Origin: Streptomyces sp. SS1-1
Lineage (GTDB): Bacteria; Actinomycetota; Actinomycetes; Streptomycetales; Streptomycetaceae
Assembly: GCF_008973465.1 (NCBI RefSeq)
Contig: NZ_WBXN01000001.1
Coordinates: 1-64,000, forward strand
Direction: 5' to 3'
DNA: 64,000 bases
The translations under genes and the position numbers were made by a program. Numbering within the stretch: the first letter of the stretch is position 1; every line of letters starts with the position of its first letter. Below the pieces are notes generated by a model that saw only the letters and a list, made by a program, of their open reading frames with translations, was not told where the DNA came from and did not search any database. Positions 21,759-30,410 of this stretch are shown piece after piece.

Positions 21759-22507
21759 ACGGCTTCGCCGAGCAGCCGCCAGACGTCTGCGATGCAGTCT
21801 CCGATCTCCATGCCGACGTGCGCCGTGTCTGACTGGTCGTCCGTGAGGAAGACCGCCACCACATCCCTGTCCCGTCCATAGAGAATGCCCGCGTCGTGAG
21901 CAAGTCCCCGGAGGCTACCGGTTTTGTGCGCCACGGGCAGTTCGTCCGGCAGGCGCAGCGGGAGCCGGAAGTTACGCATGCTGTTGCGCATGGCCCGAAC
22001 CATGGTCTGCAGGTGTGGCTGAGATGCGGTGTACTCAAGGATGAGGGACATATCGGCGGCCGTTGTCGTGCTTTGCCGTGCCGGCGCTGCGAGTTCGTCA
22101 TCAGTGAATCCGACACGCATACAGGTCTCAACCGCTCCGATTCTGTGTGCGGTCTGCGTCACGGCTGTCATGCCCACCCGGTCCGTCAGGTAGGAGCCGA
22201 TGGGGTTGTCGCTGGTGGAGAGCATGAGGCAGCACAGCTCCCGCAGAGTGAACGTGTGCTGTTCGTCGAATACTTCGAGCAAGGACGGATACGCCGTCGT
22301 GCCAAGATCTGATCGAGACACAGTCTGCTCGGCGTCCAGCTGCTCCAGAGTCGTGATGGCCAGGGGAACCTTCATCAGACTCGCGGCCGGGAACACTCGA
22401 CTGGCATGGCGTTGGACGCACACGGGGCTGCCTCGCAAGGACTGCACCACGACGGCTCTCGAAGGATGGGTACTGACGAATGCGTCGATGCGACTCTCAA
22501 CATCCAT
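21755..22507 (-). CDS. Class A beta-lactamase-like serine hydrolase without signal peptide
   Basis: A 250-residue penicillin-binding-type fold. Catalytic motifs are all present: SLMK (SxxK) at residues 43-46, SDN at 99-101 and KTG at 195-197. No signal peptide is visible, so it is probably cytoplasmic and not a classic resistance enzyme. The usual class A Glu166 region is not recognisable, which would weaken beta-lactam hydrolysis. The ATG at 22507 has a purine-rich GGGGG stretch upstream. It is coupled by a four-base overlap to the membrane protein gene. The real substrate is unknown. Confidence 0.7.
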   Translation of the reverse strand: MDVESRIDAFVSTHPSRAVVVQSLRGSPVCVQRHASRVFPAASLMKVPLAITTLEQLDAEQTVSRSDLGTTAYPSLLEVFDEQHTFTLRELCCLMLSTSDNPIGSYLTDRVGMTAVTQTAHRIGAVETCMRVGFTDDELAAPARQSTTTAADMSLILEYTASQPHLQTMVRAMRNSMRNFRLPLRLPDELPVAHKTGSLRGLAHDAGILYGRDRDVVAVFLTDDQSDTAHVGMEIGDCIADVWRLLGEAV

Positions 22508-22732
22508 TCCAGCCCCCGTGTTGGCTGTCTCCGGCTGCCTCAGGGTAAGGCGCCGGCGACCTGGGCGTCTATGCGACCCCAGCCCGCAGCCCGGGCCTCG
22601 GAAGGCGGTCACGTGTGATCGGTCCTGGTCCGTCCCTGCTGTGCGGGCTCGTCGCGCACGTGCCGATGCGGGAAGAGCGGGGCGGTGCTGTACCGCCTCC
22701 GGGGCCAGACGGGCAGGCCCCGGCATTGGGGC

Positions 22733-22794
22733 GAAGCGCTTCCTCGGTATGACCTTTCGACTCACACGAGGGCCCCTGTAACGAAACCGCTGGC
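22733..22794. repeat. Dispersed intergenic repeat, copy B
   Basis: Same orientation as copy A at 17727-17788; shared blocks include GCGAAGCG, CGGTATGACCTTTC, CACACGAG and ACGAAACCGCTG. It ends directly at the ATG of the next gene. Confidence 0.6.
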
Positions 22795-22795
22795 C

Positions 22796-23337
22796 ATGGA
22801 CCCCGCCGTATCTGCAGCTGTCATCGCCGTGCCCACTGCGGTGCTCGCTGCCACCGCCGCGTACGCCGGGGGCGATCTCAGGCTCGGAGCGCCCATCGCG
22901 GCCCTGTTGATGCGGTGCGCCGTCAACATCAACGCGACGCGTATGCCGCCTTCCTGGCGGCTCTCCACGCCTACCAGACGGCAACGCAGTGGGACGCGTG
23001 CTACAAGCGCGTCACGGCCGAGATGCACGCCGTCGGCACATCTCCTGTGGACTGGGCCGAGACGGCTGCGGACCGTACCCGCGTGCTGGTCGCGGACGCG
23101 TCGTTGGATGACCTGATGCGGACTGGTGCTGCTGTCGACTTGGAGGGGCCCGAGCACATCGCTGCGTGTGCCGCAATCACGTTGGGTACCGCTCGTGAGC
23201 TCCGGAGGGTGGCCAGTTGGCCACTCTGGTCTTACGACGATCCCTCCGCTGTGGTTGCAGCGCACGGACGACTGGGGGTCGCGATCACAGATTTCGTACA
23301 GGCGGCGCGCGCTCATCTCAACGACTTCGACGGATGA
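22796..23337 (+). pseudogene. Frameshifted short membrane-anchored hypothetical protein
   Basis: From ATG 22796 one frame encodes a hydrophobic start (MDPAVSAAVIAVPTAVLAA) and reaches YAGG. The sense then continues in another frame as SQARSAHRGPVDAVRRQHQR and on to a stop at 23337. A single missing base near 22870 restores one protein of about 180 residues with an N-terminal membrane helix followed by a helical domain. This layout (helix, Gly-Arg, RGPVDAVRR, RDAYA) is common in Streptomyces hypotheticals. Either a recent mutation or a sequencing error is possible. Confidence 0.6.
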
Positions 23338-23601
23338 GCCGCCGAGCCTAGTGCGCCTGCGGGCAACCGGCCCTTGCAAACCCAGTTGTCCTGCTCAGGC
23401 CTGTGACTGGCTGAGGGTGCGTCCGGCAATGTCCCGGCGGAACTGCGGGGCGTTATTGGCGATGACGTGCCGAGAACGTCCCTACCGGCCAGTGACGCCG
23501 TCTCGAGACCGGACCCTGGCGGCTCATGCGCAACAAGGAGAAGGCGTTCCACAGGCAAGCCGACCCACTTTCTCGGCGTGGGCCGTGGGTACGCTGCCTG
23601 C

Positions 23602-24264
23602 ATGATTCGCGCTGTGATCTTCGACGTCGGTGAGTGTCTCGTGGACGAGACGACCGAGTACGGCACCTGGGCGGACTGGCTGGGGGTACCCCGTCACACC
23701 TTCCATGCGATGTTCGGCGCGGTCATCGCTCAGGACCGCGACTATCGGGAGACCTTCCAGGAATTTCGGCCCGGGTTCGATCTCAATGTGGAGCGGGAGC
23801 GGCGGGCGCAGGCAGGACGGCCGGAGGCGTTCGGTGAGGAGGATCTGTATCCGGATGTGCGTGAGGCCCTGGCGGCCTTGCGCGCGGGTGGTCTATGGCT
23901 GGGCATCGCGGGGAACCAGACGGTGCGCGCCGGGCGGATCCTGCGGGAGCTGTTCGCCGGGGACGTGGACCTGATCGGGACGTCGGACGACTGGGGCGCT
24001 TCAAAGCCGGCGCCTGAGTTCTTCGAGCGGGTGGCGCAGGTGGTGCCGGTCGAGGTCGAGGAGATGTTGTATGTCGGGGACCGGGTCGACAACGACATCC
24101 GTCCGGCTCATGCGGCGGGGATGCATACGGCGCTGGTGCGGCGGGGGCCGTGGGCGACGATCCAGTGGCGTAGCGAGGAGGCGTTGAAGCTACCGACCTT
24201 TCGGGTGGAGAGCTTGCTGGAGCTGTCGGGTTTGATCGCGCGGTTCAACGGCTCAGTGCGCTGA
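23602..24264 (+). CDS. HAD-superfamily hydrolase
   Basis: A 220-residue haloacid-dehalogenase-like protein. Motif I is FDVGECLVDE (nucleophile Asp9; the +2 position is Gly, as in several HAD subgroups), motif II is GIAGNQT, motif III is KPAPEFF and motif IV is GDRVDNDI. A helical cap lies between motifs I and II. The substrate is unknown. Its 3' end overlaps the convergent XRE-TPR gene by 20 bases, so the two transcripts would be antisense to each other at their ends. Confidence 0.8.
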   Translation: MIRAVIFDVGECLVDETTEYGTWADWLGVPRHTFHAMFGAVIAQDRDYRETFQEFRPGFDLNVERERRAQAGRPEAFGEEDLYPDVREALAALRAGGLWLGIAGNQTVRAGRILRELFAGDVDLIGTSDDWGASKPAPEFFERVAQVVPVEVEEMLYVGDRVDNDIRPAHAAGMHTALVRRGPWATIQWRSEEALKLPTFRVESLLELSGLIARFNGSVR

Positions 24265-25468
24265 TGGCGGTTGCCCAGCCGTAGAGGCGGTCGTCGAGTT
24301 CGCGTACGCAGGGTTGGTGCTGGTGGTCGGTGAGCAGGCGGCGCACTTCCCGTATGCGGTCCATGCCCATGGCGTACCAGGTGCACTCGAGGGCGTCGAG
24401 GGCTTGAAGGGCGTACTGGCAGGCTTGTTCGGGCTGGCCAGACATGGCCTCGACTGCGGCGAGGTCGCCCAGGACAACTGTTCGCTGTTTGTCGTCGGTG
24501 GGGCTGAGGGTGCTGAGGGCTTGTTGGAGAGTCTGTCGGGCTTGGGGCAGGTGGCCTGCGATGAGTTGCGTGTTGCCTTTGAATGCGGCGAGGCGGACGG
24601 GGGTGAACCAGTCCAGCCATTCGGGGCTGGTAGGGCTACTGCCGGCGCTGAGGACATGCTCCGCGTGGTCGATGAGCTGTAGTGCGGTGCGGGGCTGGCC
24701 GCAGCGTGTTTCACATTCGGCTTCTACCGCGTCCAGCCAGGCCAGGAGGTTGGCGCAGGCTGGACCTCGGCGGGCGTAGGTGCGGGCGGCGGTCATCCGC
24801 TCGAGGGCGGCTTCCCTGTTGCCGGTCCAGGCGGGAATGAAGGCGGAGTGCGCGAGGATGGCTGCGCCGAGCAGGGGAGCATCGGCCTCGCCTGCTGCCT
24901 GCAGCGCGCGGACGAGGGTCTGCTGGGCGCGGTCGGCGTCGCGTAGATCGAAGAATTCGATCCGTGCGGTCAGCAGCCACGTCTCGCCGAGCGCTGCGGC
25001 GATGTATTGGCGGGTCTTGCCGGCCGCTTCTGTGAGCAGGGCGCATCCCAGGGTGGCGTGAGCGAGCGTCGTGGGGTGGAGAGTGGCGGGTGCGACGGAC
25101 CAGTACAGGCGGCGGTGGGATCGAGTGATGGCGGTGTAGTCGTCCGCCGCGGTGGCCGGCTGCAGGGAGGCAGGCCGCCTGGGTACGGACGGTAGACCTG
25201 ATTTCGTTCCAGGGGCGGCGAAGGCGACGTGCCGAGTGCGGTCGGGGTCCGGGCCGTTCGGTGGGGTGAAGCCCAGGGACACCAGGTCTTGGCCAAGGAG
25301 GCGGGAAAGGGCGTGGCCCACTTCTGGCTGTGGCCACGGTGGAGTGCTGGACTCCCATCGGCGGACCTGACGTACTCCGACGTGCAATGCATCTGCGAGG
25401 GCCTGCTGTGAGTGGTAACCGGCCGCCACACGGGCGGATTTAAGTCGAGTGTTGCCTGCAGTGGGCAC
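24245..25468 (-). CDS. XRE-type transcriptional regulator with TPR-like helical domain
   Basis: A 407-residue regulator. The N-terminal HTH (about residues 8-60) reads AAGYHSQQALADALHVGVRQVRRWE. The rest is a series of amphipathic helices of TPR type, as in many Streptomyces pleiotropic XRE-TPR regulators. The GTG at 25468 has a strong GGAGGTGAG ribosome site. It is paired tail-to-tail with the HAD gene; I recall such HAD/XRE pairs in other Streptomyces. Confidence 0.75.
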   Translation of the reverse strand: MPTAGNTRLKSARVAAGYHSQQALADALHVGVRQVRRWESSTPPWPQPEVGHALSRLLGQDLVSLGFTPPNGPDPDRTRHVAFAAPGTKSGLPSVPRRPASLQPATAADDYTAITRSHRRLYWSVAPATLHPTTLAHATLGCALLTEAAGKTRQYIAAALGETWLLTARIEFFDLRDADRAQQTLVRALQAAGEADAPLLGAAILAHSAFIPAWTGNREAALERMTAARTYARRGPACANLLAWLDAVEAECETRCGQPRTALQLIDHAEHVLSAGSSPTSPEWLDWFTPVRLAAFKGNTQLIAGHLPQARQTLQQALSTLSPTDDKQRTVVLGDLAAVEAMSGQPEQACQYALQALDALECTWYAMGMDRIREVRRLLTDHQHQPCVRELDDRLYGWATAISALSR

Positions 25469-25663
25469 GGTGTCTCACCTCCGCGTCATGGATGCTGACG
25501 GCAAGTGTCGCCGAAAGTCCTCCACTTGACCACTCTGCATCCGTGTAGGCCTGGAAGTCCTTTTCTGTGCCGCGAGAAGACCTATTGAAGTCCTCGGATT
25601 CCCGCTCATTGAGGACCAGGCTGACACTCCTTAGTTGATTCTCAGGCGCCAAGGAGTCACGTG

Positions 25664-25972
25664 ATGCCGCACACTGTCCCGCCCTCAGCCTCGCAGCCCC
25701 ACGTGCCGACAGATCAAGACAGGCTCGCGGCCAGCATGGGTCGACGGCACAGTGTCGGATCTATCGCGCTCCTCACGGAAGGAGGCTCGGCACCAGCCGG
25801 ACTGCCCTTCGCACTCCCCCAGAGCACCGGTGAGGAGCCGCGCCGGGTAGACCGGCCTGTCAGACTGAGCCTCTGCACGCTTGGGGCACTAGCTCATACG
25901 CCCGAGGACGATCGCGCACACCCAACTCCGCACCGGACGCTCGCCTTTACCCCATCGGGCACGGCCCGATGA
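25664..25972 (+). CDS. Small hypothetical protein, operon with the next gene
   Basis: A 102-residue protein rich in Pro, His and Arg, no family recognised. AAGGAG lies seven bases before the ATG. It ends in an ATGA overlap with the downstream DUF6415-like gene, which supports it being translated. Its low complexity suggests that translation coupling may matter more than the product. Confidence 0.45.
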   Translation: MPHTVPPSASQPHVPTDQDRLAASMGRRHSVGSIALLTEGGSAPAGLPFALPQSTGEEPRRVDRPVRLSLCTLGALAHTPEDDRAHPTPHRTLAFTPSGTAR

Positions 25973-26466
25973 ACCGCGCCCCGTCGGCTACGTCAGCGGC
26001 CCAGCCCCTCGACATCGACACCATGCGCCACACCATCAGCCGACTCCTCGGCCCGGACGCACCCCCGCCAGCGAGTGAGGAACTGGGAGTGTGGGAGGTC
26101 CTGGTCCGCGGGCACATGCAGTTGATCATTCCCGAGGTCGAACGTGCTGCTCTGGCTCGTGGTCTGGATGATGTGTCCGGCTACTGTGCTCTCGCCTGCG
26201 TCGGGGAGGCCCGCGGCAAACTCCGTTCAGCGGTCGGGCCGGGAGCGGAGCGTGCTGTAGTGCACGCGCGCCGGCTTACCCGGTGCCTGGCCGCGCTGTG
26301 TGACCACTACGAGGCACTGACCGGTGTCACGACGTGTCTGGCCTGCGATGAGCCGTTGCGGAACGGTGAGGAAACACTCCCCTACGACCACAGCCGCCCC
26401 AGCGGAGCGGCCACCCGCGCAGGGCGCATCCACGCCCACTGCGCCAACACCGTCCGCCGTCACTGA
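25969..26466 (+). CDS. DUF6415-like hypothetical protein
   Basis: A 165-residue helical protein. Conserved-looking blocks are VLVRGHMQLIIPEVERAAL, YCALACVGEARGKLR and ARRLTRCLAALCDHYEAL, followed by a possible zinc pair (CLACDEPL) and a His/Cys near the end (HAHCAN). I remember this pattern under the label DUF6415, annotated as natural-product associated; not verified. It is coupled to the small upstream gene. Confidence 0.6.
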   Translation: MNRAPSATSAAQPLDIDTMRHTISRLLGPDAPPPASEELGVWEVLVRGHMQLIIPEVERAALARGLDDVSGYCALACVGEARGKLRSAVGPGAERAVVHARRLTRCLAALCDHYEALTGVTTCLACDEPLRNGEETLPYDHSRPSGAATRAGRIHAHCANTVRRH

Positions 26467-26633
26467 CCCTCCCTCCACCCGCGATCGGCACCAGCGCCCC
26501 TCGAGCCCGAGCACGGCTGCCTTGCGGGCGGGCCTGATTCCCTCAACGTACGCCGACCGGCTCGCCCCCAACGCGACATACACGCACCCCCGGCCCTGAC
26601 ACCGACCCTTAATACCGCCACCGGAGACTCCTG

Positions 26634-27200
26634 ATGAACACGCACGCCGATCCCCCACCCACCAGCCCACCGCCTCACCCGCGATTACCGCTGCGCAGCG
26701 AGCGGGCGCCTGATGCTCCTCACGTGGTCCGTGAGTGGCTTGCCAGCGCGCATGAGGTTCCCGCTCGGGCGCAGGCGGAGTGGAGTGATCAGGGTGTGGC
26801 GCTGTTGCCGCTGGGGCATCGGTTCGCCGCTGTGCGTGTCCCCGGTGTGCTGGTCCATGCCGCCGCCGGCACCGACATGCCGGAGCAGGTTGCGGACATG
26901 CTGCGTGCGGTGCTGGACGGGCCGGTGATCCATGATCACCTCAGCGCCGGGCCCGTCTACTACGCCCTCGTCGCTTACGGCCGCGGTACCAGTTGGTGGG
27001 GGGCGGACGACACCCCTCTGCTGACCACTGGTAGCTATCTCGGGGTGCCCGTCCTCCATCGGATCGCGCCGCCTGGCACCTACTGGGTGATCCCGCCCCG
27101 CTACCGCAACGACCTCTGTTCGCGGGAGGCCGTCTTCGACCTCATCCTCAAGGGCCGACGGCAGTTGCGCGCGGTGACGCCCCCGCCCGGCAGAGCCTGA
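26634..27200 (+). CDS. Hypothetical protein
   Basis: A 188-residue protein with a Pro-rich start and a compact domain (about residues 55-175) containing GHRFAAVRVPGVLVHAA and YYALVAYGRGTSWWG. The pattern loosely recalls N-terminal domains of bifunctional primase-polymerase-like proteins in Streptomyces, but no catalytic motif is visible. GGAG precedes the ATG. It may be transcribed with the DUF6415-like gene 167 bp upstream. Confidence 0.5.
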   Translation: MNTHADPPPTSPPPHPRLPLRSERAPDAPHVVREWLASAHEVPARAQAEWSDQGVALLPLGHRFAAVRVPGVLVHAAAGTDMPEQVADMLRAVLDGPVIHDHLSAGPVYYALVAYGRGTSWWGADDTPLLTTGSYLGVPVLHRIAPPGTYWVIPPRYRNDLCSREAVFDLILKGRRQLRAVTPPPGRA

Positions 27201-27358
27201 TGGCCTTCGGCATGTGCACCGTTCGGATCCGGTGGAACGGACGCCGGCAGCACAGCTGAGGGATTGTCACTGCTGGCCGGCCCACCCTTCCGGGGCGGAC
27301 CACTGACCGATCCCGGTTGCTCGTTCTTTCCCCCGAGGCGGGCAGCCGGGGCCACCCC

Positions 27359-27392
27359 CTCAGCGCCCACGCGCACGAGCGTGGGCGCTGAG
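27359..27392. terminator. Bidirectional hairpin terminator
   Basis: Perfect 14-bp stem CTCAGCGCCCACGC / GCGTGGGCGCTGAG with a six-base loop, between two convergent transcription units. Confidence 0.75.
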
Positions 27393-27429
27393 CTGGAGGG
27401 GCCGTTGCCTCGCGCTCCCCCGCCACTGG

Positions 27430-27789
27430 TCAGGCGGTGCGGCGTGAAGGGGTGTTGTTCGTGGTCGGGGTGCTGCTGGTGGAGGTGTTGGTGGCGGAGC
27501 CGTGCTTGGCGCGGCAGACGGCGATGGTGGTGTCGTAGCCGACGGTCAGGGAGGTCAGTCCGAAGGCCATGAGGCTGTCGCCGGCCTGGATGGTGTGGGT
27601 GAAGTGCAGGGTGGCGGTGGTGGCGATGGCGGGCAGGGCGAGGCTGCCGATGGGGCGGCGCATGGCCTTGATCTTGCGGACCCAGCGTTCGCGGATGTGC
27701 TTGGGCGGGATGACCTTGAACCAGTTGCTGCTGGAGGAGGGGTCGTGCGGGGTGTCGTTGTCGACGAGGGCGAGGGGGGTGTCGTTCAT
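27430..27789 (-). CDS. Small membrane protein
   Basis: A 119-residue protein with a basic segment (HIRERWVRKIKAMRRP) followed by one or two hydrophobic stretches (IGSLALPAIATTATL and SLMAFGLTSLTVGY) and a Thr/Ser-rich tail. GAGGAA precedes the ATG. It lies 53 bp downstream of the 356-residue hypothetical gene and is probably co-transcribed with it. Function unknown. Confidence 0.55.
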   Translation of the reverse strand: MNDTPLALVDNDTPHDPSSSSNWFKVIPPKHIRERWVRKIKAMRRPIGSLALPAIATTATLHFTHTIQAGDSLMAFGLTSLTVGYDTTIAVCRAKHGSATNTSTSSTPTTNNTPSRRTA

Positions 27790-27842
27790 GGTGGTTCCTC
27801 GAAGGGGGCGTGCGGGTTGCGGGTGCGGGGTGGTTCGGTGGG

Positions 27843-28913
27843 TCAGGCGTCGTTGAGGTCGAAGCCGAAGTCGTCGTCGAGATCGTCGGGTACGGCGAGG
27901 GGGTCGAGGTCTTCGGCTGCGTGGGCTTCGGCGGTGAGGATGCGGCGGATGCGGCGGGCGGCCCACAGGTCGCGGGCGATGATGAAGTCGCCGAAGGACT
28001 GTTCGCCGGTAACGGCCTTGAACATGTAGCGGCTGGCGTCCCAGGGCTTTTCGAGGACTTCGCCGCTGTCGAGGAAGAGGACGATCATGCCGTGGCCGGT
28101 GGCGACGGGGATGATCGCGGAGTTGAGGACGGGTTCGGTGAGGTGGAAGGCGACGGGGACCTTGCCGCCGAGGACGGCCTGGGCGACGGCGCTGCTGGTG
28201 TCGTAGGGGAAGAGGGGTTCGGGGTAGTGGCGGCGCATGCGGGAGGCGCTGTCGGTCATCGAGTGGGGCAGGACGATGTAGTTGGGGTCCTCCTCGGCGA
28301 CGGCGGGTTCGCCGGTCATGGCGAGCCAGCCGTCCTTGAGGGTCAGGCGCCAGGAGCCGGAGCAGTCGCTGAGCAGGGCGGTGGCGGCGGTGACCTGGGC
28401 GGCGTACAGGGGCCGGCCGGGGATGTAGGTGGTGACGGCGATCGAGGTGGCCTGGGGGTCGCCGGTGGACAGCCAGCGGCGCAGGGAGCCGGTGAAGCAG
28501 ACGCTGACGACGGGGCGTTCGGCGCGGACGTGGGCGCGGAAGGCGGCCTCGCGCTCGCGGGGGGTGCCGTCGGCGCCCAGGACGGTGGGGGTGCGGCCGC
28601 CTTCGGTGTCGAGGCTGTGCAGGGTTTGTTCGACGGCTTCGACGAGGCGGCGGCGGCATGCCGCGGCCTGGGTCTCCTCGTGGGCGTCGCGGGAGGGGAT
28701 GCCGGGCGGGATGTAGCGCTGGCCGAGGAGAGCGAGGACCTTGCGGTCCTGTTCGTCCTGGGTGAGGGGCTGGTCCAGGTCTTGGCCGTAGATCTTCTCG
28801 CGGGCGAAGGTGTCGAACATGTGCAGGGCGGTGCCGCAGACGTGGGCGGTGACGCCGCCGGCGCCGAGGGGCTGCTGGGGGCCGTTGGTCAGGGCCTGGG
28901 GAAGGTCGTGCAC
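27843..28913 (-). CDS. Hypothetical protein
   Basis: A 356-residue soluble protein, no family recognised. It has an acidic C-terminus (PDDLDDDFGFDLNDA) and a central beta-rich region. The GTG at 28913 is chosen because GAGGAG lies about seven bases upstream; an earlier start at 28940 has no good site. It is first gene of a two-gene unit with the small membrane protein. It has no catalytic motif I can name. Confidence 0.5.
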   Translation of the reverse strand: MHDLPQALTNGPQQPLGAGGVTAHVCGTALHMFDTFAREKIYGQDLDQPLTQDEQDRKVLALLGQRYIPPGIPSRDAHEETQAAACRRRLVEAVEQTLHSLDTEGGRTPTVLGADGTPREREAAFRAHVRAERPVVSVCFTGSLRRWLSTGDPQATSIAVTTYIPGRPLYAAQVTAATALLSDCSGSWRLTLKDGWLAMTGEPAVAEEDPNYIVLPHSMTDSASRMRRHYPEPLFPYDTSSAVAQAVLGGKVPVAFHLTEPVLNSAIIPVATGHGMIVLFLDSGEVLEKPWDASRYMFKAVTGEQSFGDFIIARDLWAARRIRRILTAEAHAAEDLDPLAVPDDLDDDFGFDLNDA

Positions 28914-29028
28914 GTGAACTCCTCGGTGGGTGCTCGTCACTTGCCACTGTGCGCGGGGCGTGCGCGGCTCATTGCGCTGCGTAGCCTCGCCTCAAGCGGG
29001 CATTCATGTAGTCCAGTTGGAGGATTGC

Positions 29029-29115
29029 ATGTCCGACTACGACACGCCCTCAACACGCCAGATTTCCGGAAGTGTTGAAGGCCACACCAGAACCTGTACA
29101 ACCGGTGACCGGTAG
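29029..29115 (+). CDS. Possible 28-residue peptide
   Basis: ATG preceded by GGAGGA with a four-base spacer. It encodes a polar peptide starting MSDYDTPSTRQ and ending CTTGDR. Too short to judge; could be a leader peptide or chance. Confidence 0.25.
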   Translation: MSDYDTPSTRQISGSVEGHTRTCTTGDR

Positions 29116-29144
29116 TTGACGTCTAAGGCGACACATAGCGGTAA

Positions 29145-29170
29145 GGCACTACGGGAATGCTTGTAGTGCC
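29145..29170. promoter_or_regulatory. Inverted repeat GGCACTAC-N10-GTAGTGCC
   Basis: Perfect 8-bp arms about 125 bp upstream of the ribbon-helix-helix gene. Possible operator for that or another regulator. Confidence 0.45.
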
Positions 29171-29295
29171 GTAGTCTGAGCGGCGTTCAGTCAGCGGGGG
29201 GCCGGGACCTGCGTGTTCCGACCACCCTGATACGACAGTGGCGTGCCCCGGTCCCTGGCACGGACGGGGTAGCAGCCCCGACGAAGGGAACACGC

Positions 29296-29577
29296 GTGTC
29301 GAACGATCACAGGAAGAGCCCCGGCGAGGACAAGGACCGGCAGGTCGTCGTCTCTGTCAGGTTTCCCTCAGAGCTCCTGGACCGTATCCAGGCCATGGCC
29401 GCGGTGACGTCCACCACCGCAAACGCCCTCATCCGCGAGGGCATGGAGGCCTACGTGCAGCAGCGGGCGGCCAGCCCGGAGTTCAAGAAGGCCAGCGAGA
29501 CCTACATCGCCCAGGCCCAGGCCCGGGTCGCCACCGTGCTCGGCACCGCGGGCGAGGCCCGCGCAGCGCGCGGCTGA
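29296..29577 (+). CDS. Ribbon-helix-helix (CopG/Arc-like) DNA-binding protein
   Basis: A 93-residue protein with the RHH pattern: a short beta strand QVVVSVRFPSELLDRIQAMA, then a helix containing TTANALIREGMEAYV. RHH proteins bind DNA as dimers and often autoregulate toxin-antitoxin, partition or mobility genes. GAAGGGA lies before the GTG start. No toxin-like partner is adjacent. Confidence 0.7.
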   Translation: MSNDHRKSPGEDKDRQVVVSVRFPSELLDRIQAMAAVTSTTANALIREGMEAYVQQRAASPEFKKASETYIAQAQARVATVLGTAGEARAARG

Positions 29578-29669
29578 CATCGATATCCCGGATCGCCAGG
29601 CGACAGGTGTGCACCCGTGCCCACTTTCATCGATCCACTCCCCTACGGTCCCCACACGCCGGGGCCCCT

Positions 29670-30410
29670 TCACCGGGCCCCGGCATCCCCGCACTCGAAA
29701 CGCACGGCGTCCTGAACCCGCTCGGCGAGCTCGCGTTCGGGCAGCACCAGGACGTGGCCGTCGTCGCTGCGGGTGGCCAGCCGCTCGACCTCACGGGTCA
29801 GCCCGTGCTGCAGCCGCCGGGTGGTGCCGTGACGGCGGACATAGCCGGCGAACTGCTCCACCCCCAGAAGGAATTCATCGTCCGGGCCGTCGACGTGCCC
29901 CTGAAGCTGATCGCGCCAGTGCTCGGCCTCCTTCAGCTCGCCGAGCTGGAGATGGTGCAGGTGCAGGCAGTAGGCGGCGGTGCGGTCCCCCGCGCCGGCG
30001 GCGAGCTGCCACCAAAACGACGCACTCTCGGGATGACCGGCGAGGTAGAGCATGCAGGCGAAGACGAGAGCGCCCTCGATGTCCATGTCCTTGAGCGGGG
30101 CGCACCGGTCCGTGCCCGCACCGGCCACGCCGATCTCCTCGGCCAGCCGCTCGACATGACCGGCCGCCTGCGGCAGGTTCAAGACCCACCGGGCCACCAC
30201 CGCCAGGTGGTGCCCCGCCCTCGGCCCCGGCGGCACCTCCCGCTCACCGGGCACACACGACAGTGCGCGCCGCCTCGGTACGCTCGGCGCGCTCGGCGCG
30301 TACCCGGCGTCCTCGGCCAGGCGGCGCAGTCCCGCGCCGGCGTCGAAGGGTCGCCGCTCCTCGCGCAGGGCCCTGCCGGCCGCGCCCAGGCGTTCTGCCA
30401 CACTGCTCAC
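29670..30410 (-). CDS. Helical-repeat protein coupled to a sigma-like gene
   Basis: A 246-residue protein with TPR/SEL1-like alpha repeats (FACMLYLAGHPESASFWWQL, AAYCLHLHHLQLGELKEAE). Its GTG start overlaps the stop of the sigma-like gene (GTGA), so it is co-translated and likely a partner, perhaps an effector or anti-sigma-like protein. No membrane segment is present. Confidence 0.6.
   Translation of the reverse strand: MSSVAERLGAAGRALREERRPFDAGAGLRRLAEDAGYAPSAPSVPRRRALSCVPGEREVPPGPRAGHHLAVVARWVLNLPQAAGHVERLAEEIGVAGAGTDRCAPLKDMDIEGALVFACMLYLAGHPESASFWWQLAAGAGDRTAAYCLHLHHLQLGELKEAEHWRDQLQGHVDGPDDEFLLGVEQFAGYVRRHGTTRRLQHGLTREVERLATRSDDGHVLVLPERELAERVQDAVRFECGDAGAR

Larger units (their letters stand above)
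28914..29295. other. Divergent intergenic region
   Basis: Contains a possible 28-codon gene (29029-29115) and a perfect inverted repeat (29145-29170), both upstream of the ribbon-helix-helix gene. Confidence 0.45.

Noticed and set aside
21755..22507. Antibiotic resistance beta-lactamase
   Set aside because: Serine motifs are present, but there is no secretion signal and the Glu166 region is not evident, so a resistance role is not supported.
27810..29078. Long plus-strand open frame of about 420 codons, rich in Gly, Val and Ala
   Set aside because: It is the mirror of the minus-strand gene at 27843-28913, which has a proper ribosome site and normal composition.
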